Source: Notospermus geniculatus (lineage: Eukaryota; Nemertea; Pilidiophora; Heteronemertea; Lineidae). Taken from it: a stretch of 64,000 nt of DNA. The translations under genes and the position numbers were made by a program. This document shows, piece after piece, positions 1 through 11,679 of the stretch. The first letter of the stretch is position 1. Each line of letters begins with the position of its first letter. A model generated the notes under the pieces. It searched no databases and had not been told where the DNA came from. It was given only the letters and a program-made list of their open reading frames with translations. The stretch spans positions 261,714 through 325,713 of the forward strand of contig NMRB01000060.1 of the NCBI GenBank assembly GCA_002633025.1. The letters are read 5' to 3'.

Positions 1-554
1 ACGGTGGCGCTGACTGCTGGAATCGTCAATCAGCGCCACGTCGACGTCCAAGGAACCAGGTTATGGCTGCGAGAATCGTTACCTACTGCTGTTCAAACTG
101 CGTACAAAAACTTGGAATACCATGCCGAAGTATGAAATTAACACAGATTGAAGATTGATAGTTTCTTCGTCTATTCAGTTTTGCTGGTTTTATGCAGGCT
201 AATATTTATGGAGTTATGGCGATGTTTTTAACAACGCTCTACTCCAAATGACCTCCAATTCTGTGCGTAGGACGAAATTTCTTAAATGATTTCTCTTCAC
301 TCGTTTGTTTATGCCAAAATAAATTACACTAATGGAAAGCTCAATGTCTTAGCTAAACACTGATATATGGTTTATGTGGTTGAATTTGAACGGTCTCCTC
401 GATAAACGCACTTTTGTGCGAGGTGTCCGATTTCTCGAATGAGGTACTCGAGGAGACTTGTTGAGGGCCCCGATCGCCTATTATTTTCCCGCGCGCAAAA
501 TAAATCTGCCGTAGAAAAGGACCTTTGCGGGTCGACTGTTAGTGGGGATTTATA

Positions 555-743
555 GTGAGATGTTGCGAACATGATTTGCGAGTCCTGTTGTTCCTGACGG
601 TATTATTGAAATTAATCGATGCCGTGTTGGCCAAGGACATGGTGGAGGATGGAAAACGCGGGCGTGGCGGAGTTCGTCCGATAAGCGCCAACAACCTGTC
701 ATCTTCCATGACAACGCAAAAAGTTTCTGGATTTCCGTGCTGA
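555..743 (+). CDS. Short ORF with a signal-peptide-like start, unassigned
   Basis: A 62-codon open frame starts with a charged segment followed by a hydrophobic core (VLLFLTVLLKLIDAVLA, residues 10-26) and a small-residue end that would suit signal-peptide cleavage. After that it is rich in charged and glycine residues and shows no domain I know. It could be a first exon of a secreted protein, but I cannot name a clear donor or a following exon. A chance ORF is equally possible. Confidence 0.15.
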   Translation: MRCCEHDLRVLLFLTVLLKLIDAVLAKDMVEDGKRGRGGVRPISANNLSSSMTTQKVSGFPC

Positions 744-744
744 T

Positions 745-1150
745 TCCCTGTGTTTACCCATCGATTTTTCACGAACTGCTGATGTATAGTTCATTTCAGT
801 ACCCAGGATGGATTTTAAATTTATATCTCCACAACATTCTACCCACGGCTGGAGGGTTTATCTTGTCGAAATTTGTCAGATTTTGTGTCTCGAAGTGAGG
901 TCGGCACATCGGCATGATCATATGATGATGCGCGTAGGCCCCTAGGCCTAATGCTGTTTCCTTTAGAAAAATTCAATTTCGGGAGGCCCACCTGTGTTCG
1001 CCCATCGATTTTTATCAAACTGCCGGTGCACAGTTCATGCCAGTGCCCAAGGTGGACGTAAAACCGTCTCTAGAATATTCTACACATCGCTGGGCGGTTA
1101 ATTTTGTCGAATTTTGTTACATTTGAGTCTCGAAGCGAGTGCACGGTCAA
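745..1150. repeat. Diverged direct duplication, about 150 bp at 244-bp offset
   Basis: Two segments beginning around 745 and 989 share CCCATCGATTTTT (757 and 1001), a following CAGTTCAT-like block, TATTCTAC, and a TTTGTCGAA...GTCTCGAAG block. The copies are diverged, with clear order conservation over about 150 bp. No coding function is visible. The remaining sequence from 1151 to 1816 holds nothing I recognise. Confidence 0.65.
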
Positions 1151-1816
1151 TCGCCAGTTCGCCGTCGGCTGCCGGCGTCGTCTGCTTCGGGCATGCGCAT
1201 ACGTGTTCGCGAGGCTGATTGGCCGATTCAACAATGAGCCTAGTGCGTTAGCGCATCTGTACATTTTGCGTGCACAGGGTAAGATCGAGACAGCCATCGT
1301 TCCCCATCCATCCTATGCTCGCTTCCAGGCGGCTAACTGTATCTCGTAGCATTGGGCAGGTGCACAGTGGATTTTTTAGGGGAGGAGAGGTTGGAAGTGT
1401 GTTCCGAAATCGGCGGACGGTAAAGAGAGAAAACGCACAACTCTGTACATTACACACACGCACGTGCATTAACCATTGAGTTCGCTTCGCAAAGCTGCAG
1501 CTCACTATCAAAGCCGAATTAATGCCTGGCGATCGCCGGTGGCTTCGGGGATTGTATGGCTAAACCAATGGTAGAGGGAAGAGAAGCCGAGAGTTGTTTG
1601 CTCGTACTCTGCCCTCAAAATTTTGGAAACACCATGCAAACTTCTTCTCATTTGTAGTTAACACTTTCTCTTATCTAGTCATTGTACCACTGTCATTGCC
1701 CAGGAAGCAATTTTTTCCTGAACCTTTCAGCAAGTATACTGTTCATTTCGTAGTTGCTATTGTAGTCGCGAGAGGGACACTTCTTTTGGAGTAAAGCATT
1801 TTTTTCAATGCGGATG

Positions 1817-2072
1817 CACTGTTAAAAATGCTGACAACACTTTGCTGGCAGCAGAGTAACACAGCACTTTTCTGTATTTTGACAGCACCCGTTTACTGTA
1901 TTTTGACAGCAAAATTGTATGAATTCTACAACAAATGCTGTCTTTAAAACTGAGAAACTGTAATCTTGCTGTTAAATTCCAGTGAAAAAAACAGCAGTTT
2001 GCAGTGAAATGAATTTTACAGCAACCTTGCAGTGAAAATTCTGCTATAAATTTACAGAAATTTTTAGCAGTG
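1817..2072. mobile_element. MITE with CACTGTTA-type ends
   Basis: The segment begins CACTGTTAAAAAT and ends TTTTTAGCAGTG, an imperfect terminal inverted repeat. The AT-rich body carries repeated ACAGCA and GCTGT words. A relative with CACTGTTAGAAA ends lies at 51247-51523. The size (256 bp) and the lack of coding sequence fit a non-autonomous DNA transposon. I do not see a convincing target-site duplication, so the superfamily is open. Confidence 0.55.
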
Positions 2073-2185
2073 TGGGGGATGATTACGTCGTGGGGGTAAG
2101 GTTTAGGAATAGGGTAAGGGTATATATTATTAGGGTCAGGGCTGGAAACGAAAAGGTTTATGTAAGGGTCAGCATTATATGGGTT

Positions 2186-2255
2186 TAGTCGGTAAGGTGT
2201 TTGCCTAGTAATCCACAGGTTTCGAGATCGGTTCTCAGCTGAGGCCGGATTTTTT
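2186..2255 (+). repeat. tRNA-like SINE fragment (weak)
   Basis: A box-A-like stretch (TTTAGTCGGTAAGGTG) is followed about 30 bases later by a box-B-like stretch (GGTTTCGAGATCGG), in the spacing of a tRNA-derived promoter. No complete cloverleaf can be drawn, so this is at best an old SINE head. The surrounding 2073-2968 shows no gene. Confidence 0.25.
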
Positions 2256-2968
2256 CACTGCTCTCCTCTCGTAATTTTCTTTTTACTGATTATTTCTTTA
2301 TACCGAAAATACCCTAAGTCCGGACACAATTGCTGATAGGTTCAGGAGAAAAAATCGCATGGCAGCCTAGTTTGTCTGTTTCAAGCTAGGTACATGTACA
2401 GTATCGGACATAATTATTACAACAGGGGGAATTCAAGTTTTTAGAACAGGAGGAATTCAAGTTTTCATTCAAGGCAAAATTTCCGCTTCTCTATTCCAAT
2501 ACACTGTACATAGTATCTATATCAAAAGTATTTGGAGTCAGTTCTAGATATGCACTCCTCTATTCTGATAGGTTGTCACTGAATTCACATACTGGATATC
2601 ACGAAAATATCGAAATTTGACACATTTTTTGAGATTTGTTATTATCAACATTTTGTCTGGATATTTTGTGGCATTTTTTTTCTCTTGCAACAACATATTG
2701 AATGGGGGTATAATCTGACAGCATTTGGATACAGAAGTTGATGTTCATACAGACATTCACTCATAGTATGTATATCAAAAGTATTTGAGTATTTTAGGGA
2801 CTTCAGAGTTATTTATATTTGCGTCATTTCGGTAGTTTACATGCGTAATAGACGCCATACGCAGGCTTAATGAAAGCCCTGGGTCTGTTGGAACTTTTTA
2901 CATGACCATCTCTACCATACTTTTTTATGAGTATTCTATTATAAAAACATTTTGTCTGCTCTTTGTAG

Positions 2969-3071
2969 GTGCCACACAGTCGCCTCCATCCCGCCACGCA
3001 TTCGAAGGCAAGCTGGCCGGACTGACGATATTAAGCGGAGCAATAACAGAGAATCAGATTGACGATTTCAA
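2969..3071 (+). CDS. Possible internal exon, laminin-G-like segment
   Basis: An acceptor with a pyrimidine-rich tract (TTTGTCTGCTCTTTGTAG) precedes an open stretch reading about ATQSPPSRHAFEGKLAGL then TILSGAITENQIDDFK. A weak donor (AA|GTGTATG) would follow at 3072. The F-x-G-x-LAGL-[ST]-[IV]-x-S-G pattern resembles the end of laminin-G/concanavalin-like domains and is especially close to calsyntenins (known family feature). No neighbouring exon was found in the window, so the parent gene is not established. Another LamG protein is possible. Confidence 0.38.
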
Positions 3072-5337
3072 GTGTATGATATTATCTACTGCACAAAGTG
3101 GTGCAACCTAAGCAGTGCAACCTGTTGCACCACTTTGGACGCAACCTCTTGCACCACTTTGGACGCCAGCATACTGAAGTTTGGCTTCACAGAGGTCAGT
3201 TCTTGAACGTGATGAACGAATTCCCACCCTGTTGACAGCTATTCCATCAAATAAAATTCTAGCGAAATGGACTATTTTTCATCACTGACGATTGCAAAAG
3301 GGGAGAACACCGACCAGCTGACGGACTAATGTGGAGTCCGCCATACATTTTTGAAGACGAGTGACTTTGGTCGGCATGTCTTTAATGTGGGCATGCATGG
3401 ATTCTTTTCGACGCCCGCTACATTTATATTCAATATTTCATATATAACATGTATAAAAAAAACTTCCACCCGGCGGGAAAAATCTGCCCAGACTCTGATG
3501 AGGTATTTTTATGTGGCCTAAGATATAGATAACATAGGCCCATGCCTACACTCGTCCCCAGTGGCCTCGAGCTTAATACTAGTTATACGCTTAACCACTG
3601 GCACAGATGGGGCCTAATCATGTTTCTGAACACTAGATGGCGCAAAATGTATTTCACGTAACTAGGGGAAAACATGAAACATTTTCTTATTGGCTGCTTT
3701 GGTCACGTGACAAGTATCGTAGACGTTTTGGTGTTATTTTGCACCACTTTTTGGAAAACATTCACTGCGAAATGAAAAGTTAACATACATGTACCAACGT
3801 CATAAGTGACCCGATGCGGGAGAATACCGGTGTAAGTATCATGAGTATGGTGGTGTTTGTGCACGTACTTCGCCGTGGTGATTGCGTCCATAGAAACAAC
3901 ACGGCCTAAGCTTGTTTGAAAGCTGATCGGTCATTGACTGCTTGATCGAGCGCGTTCGTCAACAACTGGTAGTGACATCTAGGTGTTCAGAAACGGACTT
4001 TGGCACCAAGTGTTTCAGTGGTTGAGGGTGACAGCTTCGAGCGGAGGCCGATACCACTGAATTATTGAGTGTAGCCCATGCCTATCCAATCCAGTGATAT
4101 CAAGAATGCTGGCTTGACTCATGTCCGTTGACCAATGTGCTTGTGCACGATGTGGAAAGATAGAAAGGAAAGGAACAGATTATTTGTATTATTCAAAATG
4201 AAGCTAATCAAACAGTTGAAAAAGAATGTGCACAGATCGTGTTTGAATTTGAATGTTGCATTGTGTTCACTCTTTTTAACACATTTCCGACTCATTACCA
4301 ACTTTCAAAACCATCGGCAGTGCGCAGGCGCGGCCATGACGCTACGGCCACGGCCAGCGTATGTAAAGTCAATGAATAGGTGGCAAAGGAAAAAGCCTTC
4401 CTTATGGTCACATAAGTAACGGAAATGAAATATTTCACCTGGATATGGCATCTTGAGTTGTCCTCAAAGGCAGACATATCAATTTTAAACCGAAAGGAAA
4501 TAGTTCATACGCGTCCTTCTTGCTGTTGAAAATGAGTAGTCTAGTGTTATTATGAGGCCTTTAGAAATGTGAAAAATGCTGAAATACTCGATTTTCTAAT
4601 GCAATTTGACAAAAAGTATGAGGAGGAATTGTTCTATTTCACCTGGCTTGTTAAACTAGAGGTGTTGGTCAATAGAATCCTATTGAAAAGTGTTCTTTTT
4701 CAAGACATCCATCCACTTCCATTTTTTGCTTGAAATATGGTCTTTTCAACCAAATTTTGCTCATAAAAGTCCATAAAATCGGATTATTATGCACCAAAAT
4801 GACCAAAAACGCACACTCTCCATCAGAAATCAAGCTCCAGCCAGACGATTGTACTTCAAGAGCTTTAGTTTTGCTGACCACACTGAACCGAGGTTTCCGT
4901 GGGTGCAGCAGTCTTGAATGCGAGCGCCTCTAGTTGCGGCCAGCCGAACTAAAATGACAGCGAAAGTTGGTAATGGACTCCCTCCCAGGGTCGGAGGTTA
5001 TCAAATAAATTATACGACATGAAATAAATTGTTTACTTAATAAATTACCGAAGGTAGCGAACGATCGAACAAGGAGCAAAATGGTCATGTAGCGAAAAGA
5101 CCATGAACTACCACAATGAGGAACCGGAGGAACTAGTCCGTGACGTGGCGCTGACGAACAACTCAGTTAAAACTATGAAGTCGAAAGTTAAGCCAACATT
5201 GTTTGCCATTTAAAGCCGCACAGTATAGCCAGATGGGTCATAATCGGCGACCCTGTAGCGGCCAAACATGAAACTACGAATAAAATTATTTCTGTTGATA
5301 CATAGTACGTTTATCCCGCAGGTTGCAGACATTGGGT
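3072..5337. other. No gene recognised
   Basis: I see only a short local duplication of GTTGCACCACTTTGGACGC (about 3124-3168) and AT-rich unique sequence. ORFs here are short and have no recognisable domain. Confidence 0.5.
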
Positions 5338-5416
5338 GGTATTCATAAAACTTAGTAAATGCTTTTACTTAAGATTTGCGCAGCGAAGTCCAGTGCAAAT
5401 GTACTGCAAAACTTTA
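5338..5416. mobile_element. Fragment of a dispersed short element (GGTATTCATAAAA family)
   Basis: The sequence from GGTATTCATAAAA through CTTTTACTTAAG to GTACTGCAAAACTT reappears in reverse complement at 51122-51199 with a few differences, so it is a dispersed repeat. A partial inverted match of its head (AAGCATTTGCTACCTTTTATGAATAT) follows at about 5425-5452, suggesting a small terminal-inverted-repeat element. No coding content. Confidence 0.6.
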
Positions 5417-6094
5417 AGAAAAAGCATTTGCTACCTTTTATGAATATCTTTTACGAATATCAGCCATTTTTGCAGCGGCATCCCAAACTTGGATCCGAAA
5501 AGAAAGCCATACCGGTAGGCCTACTCCGTAAAACACTAGCATCGCAACATATGACATAAGTCATACATGTGTCAAACCACGATGCGACACAGCGCAACAC
5601 GCAGCATTGGGGATTCCCCCAACCTCGATGCAGGATAATGCTATATGTGGTTCTATGGTACCGTAATTATACATTACGCACGCCTGTAATGAGGTTGCAC
5701 TATGATTTCGGCCGAACTGGGAGTGAGTAGAGGGCTTTAATTCTGAAACCACACCCAACTTTTTTCAAACGAAAATTCAAGCGGGAACATGTTTAATTTC
5801 ACCGATAAAATTTACTATTTTAGCGTAAATAACAGACCGAAGAGCAACGTCATTGATTCTGAATGACGTATCGCACATAACGTCACGGACAATGAGCGAC
5901 GTCAGTGACGTTTTCGAGGTCGCAACGCATGCGCTTTTGTGTTAAAACTGAGTTGTTCCCCAGCGTCTCCTTTGGGCACGCCGGTTCCCCATTACACCCC
6001 CGCCGTCAAAAAAATTGAAATACATGTAATGCTAAAAATCGAAATTATGCAAAAAAATGCGGAGGCAGATATCCTGTGCGGGGAGGGGCTGGCC

Positions 6095-6310
6095 TAAATG
6101 TCCGGGGGGGGGGCAGATANGTCATGGGGGGGGGGGTAAATGTCCGGTTGGCAGATGCCCGGCGGGCAGATGTCCTGGGGGCAGAAGTCCTACGGGGTTG
6201 AATGTCCGGGTGGCAAATGTCCGAAGGGCAGATGTCCTAGGTGGCAAATGTCCTACGGGGGTAAATGTCTGGAGCAAAAATCCGCTGGCAAATGTCCGGG
6301 GGAAATGTCC
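6095..6310. repeat. GC-rich minisatellite, about 20-24 bp unit
   Basis: About ten imperfect units built around GGGGGCAGATGTCC / GGTGGCAAATGTCC run head to tail and include a G-run and one ambiguous base (6120). The open frame across it gives CPGG-type repeats but is a by-product of the unit. The preceding 5466-6094 has no recognisable feature. Confidence 0.85.
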
Positions 6311-6364
6311 TAGAATCAGGAATACCATAGAAAACCCCAATAGTTGGAAAAGCAATTGAAATCG

Positions 6365-6562
6365 AAAATAGGGTCTTCGTTTTATAGTTGATAAGGTCTT
6401 CGTTTTTTGCTGAGTCTTCGTTTTATAGTTGATAAGGTCTTCCCTTTAAAGTTGGGTCTTCGTTTTATAGATGGGTCTTCGTTTTATAGTTTATAGGGCC
6501 TTCCTTTTATAGTGGGTCTTCGTTTTATAGACCCCCCCCCCCANCCCCCCCCCCCCCCCCAG
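6365..6562. repeat. GGGTCTTCGTTTTATAG minisatellite and C-run
   Basis: Seven or so units of GGGTCTTCGTTTTATAGT (about 18-24 bp) are followed directly by a long C homopolymer with one N (6544). The homopolymer and the N mark a low-quality assembly point. Confidence 0.85.
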
Positions 6563-6644
6563 GTCAGACGGCGTATGACACCAACTTTCGGCCCAATTCG
6601 ATTTTTGGCTTCGCCCCTAGGCGGGTAAAACCGAAAACGCAATT

Positions 6645-6712
6645 GTCATCGGTTGTTCTGGTACATGTACATTCACCCACAGGTGAGCACATGGTCCATA
6701 CACCATGCGTGT
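6645..6712. repeat. Inverted partner of 11523-11580
   Basis: GGTTGTTCTGGTACATG, TACATTCAC and CACAGGTGAGCACATGG here match the reverse complement of 11523-11580 (CACGTGCTCACCTGTGTG...CCAGAAGAACAAATGAC). The two lie 4.8 kb apart in opposite orientation. They may be ends of one composite element or two copies of a short repeat. Confidence 0.5.
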
Positions 6713-7129
6713 CATAAACTACGCTATGTGATGTTGCCTAGGTGATGTTGTGTGCATCGAGAAAGGATAGCTGACGTTCCGACATGGTCGACCGACTTAC
6801 GCACAATACAACCACGGAAACTATTGTAGTCCAACGTATTCGATAAGTCAGCGGGAGTATTCAGTGTAAAATGAGAATTGCCAGGGCATTATATTATGGC
6901 CTAATTATGGCTACGTATAGGCCGTTTATATAATTGAGATTGCAAATGCAGGCAATGACTGGGACAGTCAGGACAGTGTGAGCGCTGACAAACCAATGAA
7001 ATATGTGTGCTTGCCGTAAACTCACTGCGGCTGGTGACTGATGACAAGATACAAGGGATACCGTACATTAAAATATTTGTGTTGTTCGTTGCATCTGTGA
7101 GTACTACTGCTGTAGGCGTTCTTTTGAGG

Positions 7130-8277
7130 CGACTTCTAAAATGCGGATTCGGCGGAATCAGTGGAATCGGTGGATTAGGGTTATATCGGTGGATTCAGTC
7201 ATGCAATAGTGGATTTATACTTTCATGACTTATTGCAATTTTCGTAAATAACATTACAATATAATCGGCATTTTAGTATTTTCCTTGAAAAAAGCCTCAC
7301 TGCACTACAGGGCTGATATTCATAAAACTACTTAAGTCTAAGTGTGATACTTACCCTTTGTTGAACACAAACGATAAGTACATACACAATATACACAAGT
7401 GCTACTGTGTAGTATGCGTTAATCCGTCGGCCCGCGAAACTTGTTCGAATGGCAAATCGTTGAATATCCGGCCCAGTTTAGTTGATTACGCAGCTCTCCA
7501 TACAACACCATGTCAATTATTCAAATGAATTTTCTGTTGGTGCACTATCGCCTTTCTGGCCCTCTTTGGCCATGTCGAATTAGCGGAACCAGCGGAAACA
7601 ACGGAATCAGCGGAACTTGAAGGAAAACAATGTTGTTTTTTTTTAAATAATAACTGCACTGTTCAAATAGAATTGTTAGGCGCACGACATGGCCCCTTTC
7701 TTGTAGCGAGTAGGCCTTGGACAACGAAGAAATGTGACACGATGGTCATTCACGCAAGCAGTGAATGCAGTACGAGTAGGCCTAAGCACTATGAAATTGA
7801 CCGGAGCACGATTGATCAACCCGTCATCCGCGAGAATAATTAGCCTGAACCTGAATATTATTCAACGATTTTCCATTCGAACAGGTTTCGCGGGCCGACC
7901 GATTAACGCATACTATGTTAGTATGTTAGTGCATCTATGTGCATAGGCCCTACGCACGTGCTTTGCAGTCAGGAGACAGACGTGTCGACTAGGCCTATGT
8001 CGAGACCGATTTCAGGCTATCCCTTTGGATAGAATGGTTGGTAAATAGGCCTATAGATATTAAAGCATGTGACACGTATCATTATAGGCCATTACCAACC
8101 ATTCGATCAAGGGATAGCCTGAAATCGGTCGTCGTGGACATAGGCTAGTAGGCCTAGTATAAATGGCAAAAAGTCGAACTTTACACATTCAAGCATGTGT
8201 AGGCCTATTAATTGCATAACTGAATCCGCCGTTTAACCTTAATCCGCAGATTCCGCCGAATCCGCATTTATGTGGCC
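7130..8277. mobile_element. 1.15-kb inverted-repeat element with 11-bp direct repeats
   Basis: The left part (AATGCGGATTCGGCGGAATC, from about 7140) is matched inverted at the right (GATTCCGCCGAATCCGCATT, to about 8267). TTCTTTTGAGG occurs exactly at both outer edges (7119-7129 and 8278-8288), as expected for a target-site duplication of 9-11 bp. The interior has no transposase and hosts a separate foldback at 7988-8149. This suits a non-autonomous element, possibly Mutator-like given the long duplication, but the terminal bases match poorly. Confidence 0.55.
7988..8149. mobile_element. Foldback element, about 65-bp arms
   Basis: The arm GACCGATTTCAGGCTATCCC...GAATGGTTGGTAA is followed, after a short AT-rich loop, by its reverse complement ending GGGATAGCCTGAAATCGGTC. 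The outer ends carry ACTAGGCCTATGTC versus GACATAGGCTAGT. It lies inside the 7130-8277 element. Confidence 0.8.
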
Positions 8278-8772
8278 TTCTTTTGAGGTATGCTCGTTAG
8301 GCTACTGTTTCTTTCTAAAAAAGGCTAAACATTAGTCAGTGCCTGCCGCCAGATGATGCGGTTCTTCGTTTTGCTTCGACACCAAAGACATCTACATTGT
8401 ATACACCCACCGAATACAAAGCACTGCTGTGCAGGTGGCCAGGTGTAAATGATGACTGAATAACAGGGCCGAATCCGGGGGAACCTACGCCCCCCCCCCC
8501 CCCGATTTTTGGCAGAGCAATGATTTGAAATTAATCACATAAAAAGATTGCTCTCAGATGTCAGGAAAATGCATCTAAAAGCACTTAAATTATCATTTTT
8601 TTCTGAGGAGGGCCCCAAGACCCCCCCGTTTGGGCTTCGCGCTCTCAGTGCTCACCACCTCCGTCGCGCTCCGGGGGTCGAGCTACGCCCCCCCCTTCTG
8701 TCAACTCTAGATCCGGCCCTGGATAGTTTCGCTCAGGTATTTCAGTCTGATTTGACACCAGTAGGCCTAATA

Positions 8773-9222
8773 AACACCTTTCGAAAGTGTCCATTTCGAC
8801 TCTGAGGGTAAAAACAAATGTGAAAATGCCCTAAATTTTGACAGAAATTGCAGAACTAACTGCCAGAAACGCTTGAAATTTGACAGACATATAATGAGGG
8901 CCAATTCAATGAAAAACTTGTGAAAAAATTGGGTTTCATTGATCAATTTTTGAATATTTTTTGCATTTTTCTTCAACTAAACAAAATGGGGTTTAAAGTG
9001 TCTGTTAATCTACCTATTGTTGTGTAGAAAATTACCAATTTCTCAAAAAATTGATCAATGACGCACAATTCTCAATGGACTGACCACCACCCTGCAGATG
9101 TCTGCCGGATTTCAAGCGTTTCTGGCAGGTACTTCTACAGTTCCTGGCAAAACTTAATGCATTTTCCCCATTTGTTTTTACCCTCAACGCCGAAATAACC
9201 GACTTTCGAAAGGTGTCTATAC
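8773..9222. mobile_element. Inverted-repeat element, about 120-bp arms
   Basis: The left arm starts ACACCTTTCGAAAGTGTCC and contains GAGGGTAAAAACAAATG and CTGCCAGAAACGCTTGAAAT. The right arm has the same blocks inverted, ending GACTTTCGAAAGGTGTCTAT. The loop is AT-rich and non-coding. This is a diverged MITE or the remnant of a longer transposon. A C-run at about 8490 lies just upstream. Confidence 0.75.
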
Positions 9223-9671
9223 CCAACCAATGAGGAACTCCCGACCAATGAGGAACCCGCGAACTAACGCCACGACGTGGCGATTTTCTACAGTAGCCTA
9301 TTTCCATTTTCTTAAATTTCACGGTCCTGTTTCATTTACAAAGTTCTCCATATATCACTGCAGCCCTTTGGTTTGTCAGAAGTGCCACATTATGCAAGTA
9401 TTGACAACGTCATTTGGGGAAAATCCCGCGGAAAATTGTGTAGAAAATATGTACGCATATGTTTTGACCTCGATCCAGGCTTTCTTGCGCGTCCGATAGC
9501 ATTGTGTGGGTAGCCTGGCCTCGAGTTTTGGATTCGCAGAAGGGCGCATGCATTATATTGAGACGCACCTTGATGAGTGGATCGATATTTTAAACGCACC
9601 CAGTGAACCGCGTAGCGGCTCACTAATGCCCGCTGTACACGATCAAATTTTCATCCACACATTATGTATTG

Positions 9672-9740
9672 TACGATCGGGGACGAGGTATAAAACAATA
9701 GTTCTTATAACTTGTGTTTTATACCTCGTCCCCGATCGTA
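9672..9740. repeat. Perfect 26-bp-arm palindrome
   Basis: Arms 9672-9697 and 9715-9740 are exact reverse complements around a 17-base centre. The arm reads TACGATCGGGGACGAGG then TATAAAACA. A related GAGGTATAAAACATA word recurs at about 9781. It may be a tiny foldback insertion; no target duplication is evident. Confidence 0.8.
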
Positions 9741-9810
9741 GAATGCGTATACTGTGTGCAGAAGTGTGATAATGGAGCCGAGGTATAAAACATAGGTTAC
9801 GGTTAAAAAC

Positions 9811-10165
9811 TTTTTTTTTGTCCAGAAACTAAGTTTTTGCATCCAGAAACTTGGTTTTTGGACCAGAATGTTAGTTATGGAGCATAATGATAGTTCCGGG
9901 GGACGCAGAACTAATGTTTCAGATTGGAAACTTGGTTTTTGCTCAGGAACTAAGTTTTTAGCCGCATAAACTAAGTTTCCGGCCGTGCCGTCCATAAACT
10001 GAGTTTTTGCCGAGCAGAAACTAAGTTTTTGTCCATCTGGTCTTGGAACTGCAGTTCTGGAGTTGAAATATGAGTTCCAAGAGCAAAACCATAGTTATGC
10101 GAGCAAAAACTTAGTTTTTGGACCCATAAACTAAGTTTCCAGAGCAAAAACTTAGTTTATGGAAT
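9811..10165. repeat. AAACTAAGTTTTTG minisatellite
   Basis: About fifteen imperfect units of roughly 20-27 bp share AAACT(A/T)AGTTTTTG separated by variable linkers. Each unit core is itself nearly palindromic (AAACTTAGTTT). No coding function. Confidence 0.8.
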
Positions 10166-10190
10166 AAACGGACAAACCACTCCATAGTTT

Positions 10191-10890
10191 CCTGTTTTTT
10201 CACAAGCATGACAAGTGTTCCACTGTTGATCTGTTTTTTTGTGATTGAGAGAGTTGCTTTTTTCACAAGTCTTTTTGACGGTAAGGCTGCGAGCGACTGA
10301 CCAAAACCAACTCTTGCACGTTCGTACAATTTTTTTTTCACCTCATGTTTTAACCCATTTTCCATGTGCATGCCTTCGTGATGGCTATTTTTCATCTGGT
10401 TCCTTTCAGTTTCCTGTTTTTTTCACAAATGTTCCACTCTTGCTCTGTTTTTGTGGTTGGGAGAGTTGTTTGTTTCACAACTCTTCCCCACTCTATCTGC
10501 ATCCTAGAAAAACTTGGTTTCATGTTTTAGCCCATTTTCCATGTTTTTTCCATGTGCATGCCTTGGTTATGGCTATTTTTGGTCAGGTTCCTTTCAGTTT
10601 CCTGTTTTTTTTCACAAATGTTCCACTCTTGATCTTTTACAGTAGTTGAGAGAGTTGTTGTTTCACAAGTCTTCCCCACTCTATCTGCATCCTAGAAAAA
10701 GTAAAAAGGGAGTAAAAACTAAAATAATTTGTCATCGGGCTTCCAGAATTCGAGCATATTTGCTGTGATTTGCTGGTTAACAGAGACCAGTTTCCGTTTT
10801 TTTTTCACAAGTGTTCCACTTTTGATCTGTTTTGGATGGTTGAGACAGTTGGTTTTCTTCACAAGTCTTCCCCACTCCATCTGGATCCGT
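10191..10890. repeat. Long tandem repeat, about 190-220 bp unit, four copies
   Basis: CCTGTTTTTT-CACAA...TTCCACT-TTGATCTG starts at 10191, 10411, 10601 and 10793. Each is followed by GTTGAGAGAGTTG, TTTCACAAGTCTTCCCCACTC and ATCTGCATCC blocks. The middle copies also share CCATTTTCCATGT...GGTTATGGCTATTTTT. The open frames here are a by-product of T-rich repeats. Confidence 0.8.
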
Positions 10891-10899
10891 GCAGCTTCC

Positions 10900-11522
10900 T
10901 ATACTATTGATAGTGGGTGAATGGAACTGGGAGCGACTAGCTCACACGTTGGCCCCTACATACACCCGAATCACTAACAAACATTAAGATGTATGTCAGA
11001 TGATAGGGACAGTGATTAAAACGGTATAACCTCATAGACTTTAAATTTGACATCGGATATCCAAGATATCCAAAACATCGCACAAAAAGGGCACATAAAT
11101 GACAGTATAAGTACAGTCATCTCCGATATTTGCAAATTGTCGACCCCAATCGGGGCTGGGGTCCGAAATTTGCGAACATCATAGACGAATTTCGTTATAC
11201 TGTCGGGCCATGAAAAGTCGTAATGAATTCATGACCTGGTTAGAAATATTGAGTGAGGTTAGGGTAATCAACCCTCAGAGCGTTAATTAGGTACTAAAAT
11301 TTTATACTAGTACACCCACAGTAAACGTTATATTTCACAACTAGACTTCTGTTTGGTAATAGAAAAATACATGCCAGACATGTCCTTTAACGGAAAATGT
11401 TTCTGTAAAGAAACTATTAGTTTAATTTCCCCGATGTACACCTTAATATATTTATTTAGTAATAAACTTTTAGTGATAAGAAATTGACTGACTAGTGTAC
11501 ATCGGGCGTTAGTAATAAAAAT
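10900..11522. other. No gene recognised
   Basis: AT-rich sequence without a coding signal. A short inverted pair (CCCGATGTACACC near 11432 and GTGTACATCGGGC near 11495) brackets about 70 bp and may be a small foldback. Confidence 0.4.
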
Positions 11523-11679
11523 GGTCCATGGACCACGTGCTCACCTGTGTGAATGTACCAGAAGAACAAATGACAAATGTTAAATCGAAATGTTGGCGGG
11601 CAAGCCTTGAGCTCCAGGTGCAAAGGGTACCCAGACACCTGATCACACTAAATCAGAAGACATTAGGTGAAATAGCCAC

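Noticed and set aside
10245-10649. 134-codon open frame with hydrophobic repeats
   Set aside because: It follows the 190-220-bp T-rich tandem repeat; the Phe/Leu-rich peptide repeats with the DNA unit.
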